64,000 nt of DNA from Beroe forskalii (taxonomy: Eukaryota; Ctenophora; Nuda; Beroida; Beroidae), in NCBI GenBank assembly GCA_011033025.1, contig WFMF01000046.1:682001-746000 (forward strand), in the 5' to 3' direction. The notes below the pieces were generated by a model. It was not told where the DNA came from and made no database searches. It saw nothing but the letters and a program-made list of their open reading frames with translations. Position numbers and translations under genes: made by a program. This document shows, piece after piece, positions 37,602-48,573 of this stretch. Each line of letters starts with the position of its first letter. The first letter of the stretch is position 1.

Positions 37602-39465
37602 CTTACAGCAGAGCTAATTGGGAAGAGGAAGGAATTAGGAAGTGAGAAGAGCAATAGGTTGAGAAATGAGGGAGTGAGGGGTGGGTAGCACTGCCCCATA
37701 ATGGAAGAAATTACCAAATTACGGAAACACTATGAAGAACGCAGCATTTTTCTATACTGGTATTCATTTGAAAAGTTGATTTGAATTATCAAATATGAAT
37801 CTACATTCTATAAGTAATGTTGAATTTTTGAATTGGTAAAACTTGCTTGGCAAGTGTGGCGACACAAATAAAAACAGTCGAATTATTGTACAATTATCAA
37901 GCTAATCAAATTCAAACAGGCTAAGCAATAGAATTGCTAAGAGATTTATATTTAGTGAAGATAAATATATAATCTATATTGTATACCAACACCAAAGTTA
38001 TATCAAACAATGTAGCTTTATGAATATGTTAAAACAAAGTCTAAAATTCCGATTGCTGGAAAGATATAAAATTCTTGAAGTGCCCACAATATTCAAATAT
38101 TTAAGCATACATGTAAAAATAGACCTTCTTTAAGTTACATGCCAGTAAATAATATATTTATTTACATGGCAGTAAATAACTAAACAATAATGAAGATCCA
38201 TTCCTAAAATATTTTCCATACAGTATAACAATAAATAAATAATAAACTGTTTCTCCACACACAACATATTGCATTGTTAAACATAATCTTGATAATGCTA
38301 TTAAAATGGCATACTCCATTCAGCTACTCAACTATCGAAATAAAAACTTCGGTGCCCAATATATTTCTAATCATGGAAACGTCATGATACATGAAGTCGC
38401 TCAATGGTTGCTTATCATTGAAATAGTCTTTGAACCTTGGTAAGGACATATTTCATTTTAATCCATTCCTGTTTGAAATGAATACATCAATATATGGGTG
38501 TGGGAGTAGCTTTTCAAATATAAACAATAAATGGGCACCAGCATAATAGAATGTTAAATATACAGGCATTAAGCATAAACATTAGTTCAACACAATCCTT
38601 TTCTTGCAGAGATAGATATAAGACATTTCAAAAGCATGCAATGCATTGTAACTTTATAATATCAATTCATTCAATGGAAAATTTCCTATTTTTATCAAGT
38701 CAAAGAGCTTAGAACAGAGCTCATTACTCAATTATTTCATCACAATGATTTCAAACGATATATTGACAAATTACCCAGATCTGAAAATTTTTTAAACCAA
38801 AAAATTTTCAAATTTTATCAAAATTTTTGGAAACAAGAACTTAGTTTTAAGCTTAATTTAACTTAAATAATTTTTGATTATTATAATATAACAGATTTAA
38901 TTAATCCTCACTCATCAAGAGTGTATTTCATCCAGAAAATTTAATTTACACTGGAAATATAGAGTAGCGACTGTGTGCCTATACATACTTACATAGAAAT
39001 AAAAAAGAATTGATATAATTGTGAACATGCCATTTTTTAGGTAATCTAAAGTAGAATTAATAGGTTCCACAACAACTTTGCAATTGCAAAATCATTTCTC
39101 AAACAAACAAAAGACTGATAGTTATACAAATTCGTGATAGTATTTTTGTAGGTACCCATTCAGATATTCTAAAGTTCTAAGTACCTACTAATATAAATAT
39201 GAAGAACTCGTTAACTTAGATTCCATAAATTGAGGATCAAAGAATTACCTAAGTGTATAAACTTATAAACATCCAAGTTAAATCCATTCTTATGTATTCA
39301 TTTCACTGATGGTAAATGACTAATCATACTAGTTTAAAAACTGAACAAGACAGTAAATAGCTTTTAATTTGGTATTTTAATAAAAGATCTCAAACCTATA
39401 ATTCTGTTACAATATTTTTTGTTATTCTATAACAATAATTTCTCAGCTAATTATTCAAAAGATAA
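37602..39465. other. Spacer between AK8 and TTLL
   Basis: About 1.86 kb of AT-rich DNA containing the AK8 5' flank and the TTLL 3' flank. I see no ORF, repeat or RNA gene in it. Confidence 0.5.
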
Positions 39466-41553
39466 CTATCTGTAAGGCTTCATGTAGCTGCTTTTAATTT
39501 TTGCGCAAACCTCAGGACATCTACAGAAACGATTGTGGCTTGAGGTTGAAGCTTTGCTTACAACACGTTTATCTATACTCATAGTTTTATCACTGAGATT
39601 GTTGATATTGCACGATAACAGTGATTTATGTTTATATTTTATTATTGAATTGAACACAATCTTTTTTGATCTAAATGGGACTGAAGTGAGCGCGGAAGTT
39701 TTTTTTGGTCCACCAATGTACTTTCCTTTAGGTTCAGGGGTGTCTTCCTTGAAAAGGGAATCAATCTGCTTAAGAAGGATGGCATTGGATTTCCTGAGAG
39801 ATGTCTCAATATCATCTGAGTGAAGCTTTAGTCGCCTTGATCGGAAATTTGATCTGATAGAAGAACTCTCCTCATTTACTGGTGTACCACTGCTGAATGA
39901 TGTAGGAGATGTTACATACCTGGAAAATGGAAATGGTGATGGAGGAGGAGATGACCATGGTCGCATCTTATTATGGAGAGGCTGCATTTTGACAGGAGCT
40001 TTATTCACTGGTGGATTTGCTGCAGTGGCAGCAGCAGCTGCAGCAGCTTCAGCCTGGGCACTTTGAGCTTCCATTTCATCGTGTTCACACTGTTGTAGCA
40101 TATCAAGCAACTCAGATTCTCTAAGATGCTGCAACATCCCTTGGTGTGACTTAGGTTCTAACAAGCTGCCACGACCAGCAAGGAAAGTCCTGAATGCAGC
40201 ATTCAGAAGATTCACATATTCAGTTTGAACAGAGGTGCGAGCTGGGAATATTCTACAAAACTTTCCACAGTTATTATCTTCATACTTAGTTTGATCTGAC
40301 ACTCGTCTTAGTTCAGATAGTTGAGATCGAAGAAGGGTTTTCCTCACGTCAAACTGAGTTTTTCGAGCCAAACTATTCCTAGGCCTCAAAAGTCTTGCCC
40401 TACTAAGTTCCTTTTGTGCAGCTAAAGCTCTCTTTTTCTCGCCTGGTTTGAGATTGAGAAGTGAAAATGCTGTTTTGATAACATCAAATTTGATATCAGC
40501 ATCAACTTTACTGTCACAACCAAAGCTTGGGCTTCTGTTGACTTCTAAAAGCCATGGACGCAATTTTCTATCAACAAAGATATCCATACCCAAAACTTCA
40601 AAACAGACACTACTTGTAGAGGCAGATGTTGTACCAGGACGGGCCATACGGTATGCATGTAACAAGTAGGGTTCAGCAACAATCATAGTTTTGATGACAA
40701 TATCTATGATACTATTCCAGAGTGTTGTGAAGCTATAGTTATGGCTTGCCATCCATGATTTCAAGTACTTGATGCTTCTTTTACTGCCTTTTGTTTCATC
40801 ATCACAGTTTTCATAGTTTTCATTAGATTTATTGATGCTATAATTAGTCAAATGCATGAACATGTTGTCAATGTTTTTCTCAGAGGGTGGGGCATATTCA
40901 CTAGTACTAAGTCTCATTAGACCATCATCATACAGGAAAACTTTAAGAGGATCACAGGACAGAACAAGAACATAGATCCTCAAATCAAATTTCATTCCAT
41001 CTACAATCAGTGGTCTGTCTAGGTACTCTTGAACAACCATATGGTCATGCATGCCAATTTTTTCCAAATTTTGTAATAGATGAATACCATTGCCCATAGC
41101 TCCATTGGCTGGTTTGCAAATGAAGGTTTTGTTTTTGCGCCTTTTCCTGAGCTCATGGTAATGGTTCATCAATGTTGTATAATCTGCAGGCAGAGTCCAT
41201 GATCTAGGGAAGAAATCATAATCATCTGAGTAGATCCTTTGCATTTTTTGGAGGTTTCGTGCCAGACAGTCTTTCCTAGCAATTTCACCCATGCCAGGGA
41301 AGTGATTGATTCTTTGATAAGGTTTCAATTCTGCACATCGTTCTGCAGTAACAGTGCTATCAGACCAAATGATGAATGAATCATCATTTTCTAGTGTTGT
41401 AGAATAGCCAAGTGATTCAGCAACTCTTTTCACAACATCATATCTAGTAAAGCTCAAATTTACAGATATAACAATGCGCTTTTTGGTCTTATTCAAGTTA
41501 ACTGTGCTCGAATTTTCATTCGAAGATTCAGTACTACCTTCCAATGACATCAA
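39466..41553 (-). CDS. Tubulin polyglutamylase, TTLL6/TTLL13 type
   Basis: A single intact exon of 695 residues. The TTL ATP-grasp domain covers about 25-385. Visible motifs are YQRINHFPGMGEIARKDCLA (79-98), the nucleotide-binding KPANGAMGNG (147-156), VVQEYLDRPLIVDGMKFDLR (173-192), MHLTNYSINK (233-242), FEVLGMDIFVD (318-328) and RPWLLEVNRSPSF (332-344). These match TTLL6/13 polyglutamylases, which extend glutamate side chains on alpha/beta-tubulin tails in axonemes. The basic stretch after 370 fits the microtubule-binding extension. The C-terminal 270 residues are low in conservation and include an Ala run (about 487-505) and Ser/Pro-rich parts. The start MMSLEG at 41553 leaves a normal 30-residue leader. 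The gene has no introns, unlike AK8 next to it, so it may be a retrogene. A foldback element begins about 108 bp upstream of the start codon. Confidence 0.95.
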   Translation of the reverse strand: MMSLEGSTESSNENSSTVNLNKTKKRIVISVNLSFTRYDVVKRVAESLGYSTTLENDDSFIIWSDSTVTAERCAELKPYQRINHFPGMGEIARKDCLARNLQKMQRIYSDDYDFFPRSWTLPADYTTLMNHYHELRKRRKNKTFICKPANGAMGNGIHLLQNLEKIGMHDHMVVQEYLDRPLIVDGMKFDLRIYVLVLSCDPLKVFLYDDGLMRLSTSEYAPPSEKNIDNMFMHLTNYSINKSNENYENCDDETKGSKRSIKYLKSWMASHNYSFTTLWNSIIDIVIKTMIVAEPYLLHAYRMARPGTTSASTSSVCFEVLGMDIFVDRKLRPWLLEVNRSPSFGCDSKVDADIKFDVIKTAFSLLNLKPGEKKRALAAQKELSRARLLRPRNSLARKTQFDVRKTLLRSQLSELRRVSDQTKYEDNNCGKFCRIFPARTSVQTEYVNLLNAAFRTFLAGRGSLLEPKSHQGMLQHLRESELLDMLQQCEHDEMEAQSAQAEAAAAAAATAANPPVNKAPVKMQPLHNKMRPWSSPPPSPFPFSRYVTSPTSFSSGTPVNEESSSIRSNFRSRRLKLHSDDIETSLRKSNAILLKQIDSLFKEDTPEPKGKYIGGPKKTSALTSVPFRSKKIVFNSIIKYKHKSLLSCNINNLSDKTMSIDKRVVSKASTSSHNRFCRCPEVCAKIKSSYMKPYR

Positions 41554-41660
41554 TCTGCCTCAACATTATCTAAACAATCTGATGATGTGATTATTAAGAA
41601 TTGAAAATGTTGATCAAAATATGGAAGGAAGGTTTATTAGGTAACTTCATAGAATAAGTT

Positions 41661-43471
41661 TGTGTGGCATAAAGACAAACTTAGGTAAAAGTGTCACGAG
41701 AGTCATGAATTTTCACAATTTTGTCCAATGGATCCATTGGATCCATCATATCCAATGGACATGTCCAATGGACATCCATTGAACATGATGACCATCGGTA
41801 AAATTGTTCAATGGATCCAATGGATCCAATGGATCCAATGGACATGTTCAATGGGTCAATGGATGTTCAATGGATCCATCTAAGTGGATCCAATGGACAC
41901 AATCACCAAACATGGTTTGGTAGATGAACATCAGTCTGGTATTTATGTTCAATGGATCCATTGTGTCCATTGGATCAAATGGATCTACTAGTGCATGTCA
42001 TAATGATTTGCATGTAGCCAAAGAATGTCTTCAAAAATACCGAAACTGAAAAACGACTATTGCAACTTTTTATATGAACCACTCCGGTATTTTTTGCCGC
42101 TCGGCAGGGTTCTAGGAGCTTCAGAGGTTTTTTAACAGATGAATAAAGTACTGAAGCATTTTATGCCGCTTTGCGTCACATAGTGTTCCCTTAGAGTGAT
42201 AGAAATCACTCTATATCCTTTTGTGCGAACTATTTAGACTCACGAGGACTTCACCATGTTGTAGAGCTTAAAATTCTGATATAAAGTATTATCAAAGGAA
42301 TCCACCAAAACCAAGAGGATCCACAAAAATCCAAAACTCGCAGTTAAAAATTGAGGTCGGGAAATTTGCGTGGCTTTATATCCCAAGAGAAAGAAAAATG
42401 TCCATAACTTGTCCAACTATGGTTGCATATACGTCCCGTTTGAAAAATATGTTTATCATGCCAAGCACCACAAATGCTGTGAAATTGAGCAACCTAACCC
42501 TTAAAATGCGCCAGATAAGAATTTTTGAAGTCCATCTTCTTATAGATTTATGAATTTTCTAAAAGGCGTCGAATAAAACTGAATAACCTTGCCTTTTTAT
42601 ATCCAATTTGAATATGATTTTGCGAGGTCACTCGTGTTATTTATACCTTGAATTGGTATGAAAATCGTTAAGATCAGACCACCACAATTTGAGTAATGTT
42701 CGTTCCAAAATACAGGAAAATTATTTTATTAACAGTGACACAAAGCGTTGATGCAATCAGAATTCAAAAAATACTTCAATCAGCTATTGATTCTATGATA
42801 AAATTAAGATGAGTGACTGTTTCTGACGTAAAATTGTCTGAAAATTATCGCTCAAGCATTATTTTTTAGTTTACTGTTACAGGTCTTGATCTAGGCTCCA
42901 AGTGCAAATCATTATGACATGCGCTTAGTATTGTGTCCATTGAACACCATTGGAAATGTCCATTGGATCCATTGCACACTGTTTCCATTGGATCCAATCG
43001 ATCCATTTCGTCCATTGGACACAATGGATCCATTGGACAAAATTTATCCAATGGAAACAATGTGCAATGGATCCAATGGACATGTTCTATTGTGTTCAAT
43101 GGACACAATGGATCCATTGGATCCAATGGACACAATTGATCCATTGAACAAAAACACCAGACTGATGTCCATCTACCAATCCATGTTTGGTGATTGTGTC
43201 CATTGGATCCACTCAGATGGATCCATTGTACATCCATTGGATCCATTGAACATGTCCATTGAACATCAAAAATAGATCCAATGAATCCATTGGATCCATT
43301 GAACACCATTGGACAATTTTACCAATGGATGTCCATTGGATGCCCTATGGACGTCCATTGGATCCATTGAACAATTTTACCGATGGTCATCATGGACATG
43401 ATGGATCCAATGGATCAATTGGATAAAATTCACAACTCTTGTGACACTTTTACCCAAACTTATGCCACACA
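41661..43471. mobile_element. Foldback-type element with long inverted repeats rich in ATGGATCCA
   Basis: The termini are TGTGTGGCATAA at 41661 and its complement ending at 43471. Left arm about 41661-42018, right arm about 42898-43471. Each arm contains AGGTAAAAGTGTCAC-type outer sequence and then dozens of the words CAATGGATCCATTGGA and AATGGACA. Both inner ends share GCATGTCATAATGATTTGCA. The right arm is longer because its repeat block has expanded. The central 880 bp is unique and lacks an ORF. It is probably a non-autonomous foldback DNA transposon. No clear target duplication is visible. ORFs in the repeat blocks (Met-Asp-Pro words) are artefacts. Confidence 0.8.
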
Positions 43472-43794
43472 ATAAAAAAATAAAATAAAATAATTGTTTT
43501 GATGAAATACATCAACACTCTTGTCCACAAAATATCTGTTTCATTAAACAGTACACAAATAAAAACTGCAACTGTAAGATCGTAATTCCAAAAGAACTTA
43601 TCATTGACTGAAACAATATTTCAGTTAGCTAGATTGCAAACAACACTACATAATGTTTGATGTGATTGATCAAATATCAGTGAGAGATACAAAAATCTTA
43701 CTGGAATCAAGCTCACCACAATTCAACAGCCAGTTTTTTCAGGAAGTCTAGAAAGTGTGACAAAAACCCTTAAACTTTATCTTAAAAGAAAAGT

Positions 43795-43935
43795 AAAGTG
43801 AGCATGATGGTGTTCAACAAATCTCTAATCTCATACTCATTTGATCAATATCAAAATTATTTAGTACCATTTGTCCATTTCTCTCCAGTGCCCTAACAAG
43901 GACCCTGGTTTTGCAACGACCATGGTTAGGGGTTA
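43795..43935 (+). repeat. Dispersed repeat (mate near 58930-59055)
   Basis: AAAGTAAAGTGAGCATGATG, TCTCTAATCTCA, TTTGATCAATATCAAA, ATTATTTAG and TCTCCAGTGCCC recur in order at 58930-59055, where they lie just beyond the 3' side of a LINE remnant. It may be a LINE 3' region or a SINE sharing it. Confidence 0.5.
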
Positions 43936-44119
43936 AATAATTAGTGTTTCAAAGGTCTTAGATCATGTTCATGTTCTTGAGTGCACTATTTATCCATCAG
44001 ATAGACATGCAGTAAATTAATGCCAAAAATAAGAAATTGACGACAAAAACTTAAATTAAACCACATTGATATGATAATAACATGCCAATATGAATGCCAG
44101 AATCGAATACAAACCTATC

Positions 44120-45240
44120 ATATATTCTTTTTAAGCCCGCATAGGTGTGTGTTTGTGCCGCGCCGCGCGCTTCCCTACCGGAAAGACTGTTCCTGTTCTG
44201 GGAAAGCGCGCAGCGCAGCGCAACGATATGATATAGATAACAGCGGCATACGTGTTTGGCAAATCATAATATCATATTCGAAGAGTATAAAATTGTTGTC
44301 CCGTCCCAGCATTGAAGAAAAATAATTCTTAGATACAAAGTGCGCGGTGCGGCAAGCGTCAAACGCATAACACTCGACGGACGTTGCCCGTTTCCCCAAA
44401 CCAGGGTGCCGCGCCGCGCACTCCGTGCGCGTAACCAGGGCCCTGGTTAGGGCAAGTTGCCCGTTTATTTAACTTCTGCTCTGACATGGGCGCGGGCCGA
44501 AGGCGTAAAGTGACGTCCAAATGTGCATGAAATGTGGAACGTTGCGCTGTGCGCGCGAGGGTAGGGTAACATCATACGAATGAACCATTGATATTGTATT
44601 AAATACATGTTGATGTAATATCATAAAATATTTTATTCTATTTCTATATTTTGTGTCAAAGAATTTGTTTTTTGAATTGAAATAATTATCCTTTAATCAC
44701 TTATATCCACTTCTCGACGGGCGATGTCCGTCCCTTTCTTCTGACTTGTTGTTGGACAAGGCGCAAAGTGACGTCCAAATGTGGAACGTTGCGCCGGGCG
44801 CGCGCGAGGGTAGGGTAACATCCTACGAATCCACTTCCCCTTGTTCATATTAAATCATTGTAGGTATGCATTCTAATGTATTAATCATTCTATGTATTAA
44901 ATTTCTGTAGTTCTTATCCTACTTTGTTCAGATTATACGCGTTAATTAATTAATTAATATATCTCATACGCTCCTACTTGTGAGCCCAACGAACAATATT
45001 ATACGCGTTCTATACTACCATTTGATATTATTTGATGTTTGACTATGGTGGCCGAGGTGGCTCACTTGGGGAAAAATTTTTGAAATTATTTTTTAGGCCC
45101 AAATTGTTTTAAAAGTGAGCCAATTCGGCCAAACCTTGGCCGACGAGGCTCATTTTGGGTACCATGACCAAGTTTTCGCGCATTCAGTGATCGGTGTGCG
45201 CGGCGCGCGCGCGGCTCAAATTTGAATAATTTTTGTAATT
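44120..45240. repeat. CG-rich palindromic repeat island 3
   Basis: It contains a partial TTGCTAAACACG-type element (44132-44262) and two copies of a module of about 75-84 bp (44500-44583 and 44756-44831). At 45048-45180 an inverted repeat reads TGGCCGAGGTGGCTCACTT forward and again, as TTGGCCGAATTGGCTCACTT, on the other strand. A third copy of the module is at 13850-13926 in island 1. No gene. Confidence 0.75.
44500..44583 (+). repeat. Conserved module GTGACGTCCAAATGT...GGGTAGGGTAACATC, copy 2 of 3
   Basis: The three copies (13850-13926, 44500-44583, 44756-44831) share AAAGTGACGTCCAAATGT, GAACGTTGCGC, GCGCGCGAGGGTAGGGTAAC and ATCNTACGAAT. They stay similar while the flanks differ, so this is a discrete repeat unit. 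The reverse word GTAGGATGTTACC also appears at about 13253. Confidence 0.85.
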
Positions 45241-45724
45241 TGAATATTTTACAATAAAAATTACACGAATGTCTTGGAAAAATTTTGTTATTATCATACA
45301 ATACAATTTTTGTGCTATTCTTGTCTTGGCTTTTGTTTCTGAAAAAAAATCTGATGAAAAATCATCAGCACAAAATATTTTGTTGATGATGTGCTGTTTT
45401 AAACTTAACAACACTACTAATTACAATCAAATTTGAGAATGTTGTGTAACACTATGTGGAGTTCCTGAAGAAGAGATATTTTTATCTTGAAACTGAATAA
45501 TAATAATTGAAACTTTTATATTATAGTGGCACATCAACTTAATTAATTGCACAGCTGTGCCACGAAAACAGCATATTCCGAAAAGGGTGACAGTGCACTA
45601 ACATAACTTAAAGCATTCACATGAAATACATTGGCAAATTAAAATCAATGGCATTTAAGCACTGTCAGGTTAAAAACAAAAACCTTATATACATAAAATA
45701 AATAAGTTAAGTGAATAAATTAAA

Positions 45725-48562
45725 TTAAGATGATTCAAATGCCAACTTAAATAAATAGCTTTTAAGAGCAGTCTTGAATATTTCAATAGTAGAACAACTT
45801 TTTAATTCTAAAGGAAGACTATTCCAAAGTTTAGGACCACTCTTCTCGAAAGAACGTTCACCATAATGTGAAATAACTCTAGGTTCATAAAGATAAATTG
45901 AGTGACTGTAATCAGCATATCTGAACATAGACATCAAGTAACTGGGTCCAAGGCCATTTAAACATTTATAAACTAGGAGGAGTAATTTAAACTGAATTCG
46001 AAACTTTATAGGTAACCAGTGAAGTTCTTTAAGAGTTTCGCCAAGATGGTCATGCTTGTAGAGGCCCACAACAGCCTTGGCTGCTGCATTCTGAATTAAC
46101 TGCAGTTGATTAATAAGTTTTTCATTGATACCAAAATATAGAGCATTGCAATAGTCAAGCCTGCATACAACAATACTGTTAATGATAAGTTTCATTTGTT
46201 CATTTGAGAAGATGAACCTTTTCTTCACAGCATTTCTGATGAGACGAAAACAGTCTCTTTTCAGAGCATTAATATGGCTGTCAAATGAGAGTCTGTTGTC
46301 TACTGTTATACCAAGATTCCTTACACTTGAAGTAAATCTGATACAAACATTACCAGGGAGGATGATCCCTCCAATGTCTATCTGATTAAGTATGCTGGGA
46401 GGTCCAATCACCATAACCTGGGTTTTTCCAGGGTTAAGTTGCAAGCAAAATTCAATCATCCAATTTTGAATTGTTTTGAAACAATTCATGAGCCGGGAGT
46501 TGAGTGTTTCTGCCTGATCACAAGGGACAAAAGATTTATAAACTTGTTGGTCATCAGCATAGCCATGTACCTTGAAGCCCATTTCTTCAATTGTCCTGTA
46601 CAGAGATCTAATGTAGATATTAAACAATATTGGCCCTAGCACAGAGCCTTGGGGGACACCAAACTGCAGGATAATAGAGTCACTCACAACACTCCCAAGT
46701 CTGGTGCGCTGAGACCTACCCATCAAAAAGCTTTTAAACCATTTAAGTGCTGTTCCTCTGATTCTTATTTCTTTACTAAGAATTTCAAGCAGCTTGTAGT
46801 GGTCCACAGTATCAAATGCTGCTGAAAGATCCAGCATCATCAACACTGTAGCTGATCTGTTATCACAAGCAATAAGTAAATCATTTGTGACCTTGAGAAG
46901 AATTGTTTCAGTGGAGTAGTTTTTCTTGTACGCTGACTGCTGTGGTATATTCATGTTATTCTTCACAAGATGGTCATTGAGTCTAGAAAGAACAACACGC
47001 TCTATAAGTTTACCAAGGAAAGATAGGTTAGAAATTGGGCGATAGTTTTTGAAGTCATTTGGGTCAAGTTTGGAGTCTTTGAGAGTTGGAATGATATCTG
47101 CAATCTTCAAGCCATCAATTGACCCAGTGGAGAGTGACTGATTGACTAATTTACACAATGTTGGAATAATAGTTTCAATGTTTTCCTTCAGTATACACTC
47201 AGGTAAAAAGTCAGTGGGTGCACACTTGATTCCACTGGTTTTAATGATCTCACTGAGTTCTTCTTCAGTGCAAGGTGAGAATTCATTCAAATAACCATCT
47301 GAAAATACAGGTTTGGGTTCAATGGTGGAGGAATTGAAATTAGAGGGTAGAGAGTCTCGGATCTTAATGATTTTCTCATTGAAATATTCATTAAGTTCTT
47401 TGCTGAGATCACCAATATCCAGAGCTTCAGGGAGTGTGTTCTCTTGTTTTCTGTCTAGCTCACGATTCACAATGTCATATATTGCCTTTATGTTGCCTTT
47501 ATTTTTCTCCAGCAAGGAATTATAATACTGCTTTTTCTTGAGATTTGCCATGATGGTTGTCTCAGAGCGAATTTCTTCAAAAAGTGTTCTGTGGTAAAGA
47601 CTTCTGTTCTTATTTTTCTCAGCTTTCCTCCTCAGCTTCCTTTGATTTTTGTACTCTGAGTCAAACCATGGTGCATGCACTGCAAAGGTGATAGTTTTCT
47701 GTACCATTGGTGCATGATGGTCAAGGGTGTCATTGAGTTCTCTGAAGAATGAAGAGCATGATTGATGGAATAGGCTTGACAATTCAAAGTTTGATAATGA
47801 ATTGTTGATATCACTAAATAGTAAGTCTTTATCAACTGTCTTAAGGTCTCGCATTGATATAACTTTTGGCTTTTTGAGATCAACATGGAATTCCTTAGTA
47901 GCACACAAAATGGGAAAATGATCACTCAATGTGGAGTCATTCTGAACATGTAATGAAGAACAATCAAGAATGTTACTGTTATCAAAAAGAAGATCTATCA
48001 ATCCACCATTGACATGAGTAGGCTGTTTTACGATTTGAGTGAAACCATATGAAGCAGCCACTTGCTCTAGCTCAGTAGAGTGATCATTCACTGATTCCAT
48101 GTGGATGTTGAAATCACCTCCAACTAACATGTAGTCACTTCTCAAACTTGCAACACTGAGTAAGTGATCTAGCTCTTCAAAGAACTTTTTGATGATAGGA
48201 CCAGTACGATAAATTGTGATGAGGAGAATTTTCATATCCATAGAACAATTCAGTGAGGCTGATGTATATTCAAAAGTACTGATATTATTTGATTTCAAAT
48301 GAACAGGGTTGAACTGAAGATTTGACTTGAATAGGAGTGCAGCACCACCACCCCTAGTGTCAGATCTATGGTCATGTAGTATAGTAAATCCATATGACTT
48401 GATGTCAGCAGTTATTGCATTAGATTGATCAGTAAGCCAAGTTTCAGTGACAAATGCCACATCAATTGCATTGTCTTGTAGAAGACACATAGTGTCTGCA
48501 CACTTATTGTTGATGCTTCTAGAGTTCCAGACAAGAAATTTAAGTTGTGATTGAGGAACCAT
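45725..48562 (-). CDS. LINE ORF2: AP endonuclease plus reverse transcriptase
   Basis: 945 residues, uninterrupted. Residues 1-230 are an APE-type endonuclease: VWNSRSINNK, TETWLTD, RGGGAALLF, GGDFNIH (about 150) and LSDHFPI. The RT core spans about 430-720: NYRPISNLSFLGKLIERVV, LDLSAAFDTVDH (about 581), [17 protein letters not shown] and YADD (about 667-670). The C-terminal region has [20 protein letters not shown], a signature of the CR1/L2/Rex1 group. It nicks target DNA and copies the element RNA. The start MVPQSQLKF is 11 nt after the ORF1 stop. No RNase H domain is visible. Confidence 0.97.
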   Translation of the reverse strand: MVPQSQLKFLVWNSRSINNKCADTMCLLQDNAIDVAFVTETWLTDQSNAITADIKSYGFTILHDHRSDTRGGGAALLFKSNLQFNPVHLKSNNISTFEYTSASLNCSMDMKILLITIYRTGPIIKKFFEELDHLLSVASLRSDYMLVGGDFNIHMESVNDHSTELEQVAASYGFTQIVKQPTHVNGGLIDLLFDNSNILDCSSLHVQNDSTLSDHFPILCATKEFHVDLKKPKVISMRDLKTVDKDLLFSDINNSLSNFELSSLFHQSCSSFFRELNDTLDHHAPMVQKTITFAVHAPWFDSEYKNQRKLRRKAEKNKNRSLYHRTLFEEIRSETTIMANLKKKQYYNSLLEKNKGNIKAIYDIVNRELDRKQENTLPEALDIGDLSKELNEYFNEKIIKIRDSLPSNFNSSTIEPKPVFSDGYLNEFSPCTEEELSEIIKTSGIKCAPTDFLPECILKENIETIIPTLCKLVNQSLSTGSIDGLKIADIIPTLKDSKLDPNDFKNYRPISNLSFLGKLIERVVLSRLNDHLVKNNMNIPQQSAYKKNYSTETILLKVTNDLLIACDNRSATVLMMLDLSAAFDTVDHYKLLEILSKEIRIRGTALKWFKSFLMGRSQRTRLGSVVSDSIILQFGVPQGSVLGPILFNIYIRSLYRTIEEMGFKVHGYADDQQVYKSFVPCDQAETLNSRLMNCFKTIQNWMIEFCLQLNPGKTQVMVIGPPSILNQIDIGGIILPGNVCIRFTSSVRNLGITVDNRLSFDSHINALKRDCFRLIRNAVKKRFIFSNEQMKLIINSIVVCRLDYCNALYFGINEKLINQLQLIQNAAAKAVVGLYKHDHLGETLKELHWLPIKFRIQFKLLLLVYKCLNGLGPSYLMSMFRYADYSHSIYLYEPRVISHYGERSFEKSGPKLWNSLPLELKSCSTIEIFKTALKSYLFKLAFESS

Positions 48563-48573
48563 TTTTGGCTTAG

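Noticed and set aside
42866-43309. 147-codon ORF rich in Met-Asp-Pro
   Set aside because: It is a translation of the ATGGATCCA repeat block in the foldback arm.
45048-45090. tRNA gene suggested by TGGCCGAGGTGG
   Set aside because: No B-box and no cloverleaf. The word is part of a local inverted repeat.
47632-47925. 97-codon ORF inside the LINE, repeated at 17027-17611
   Set aside because: It is an alternate-frame shadow of ORF2. In the broken copy it merely joins the true frame after an indel.
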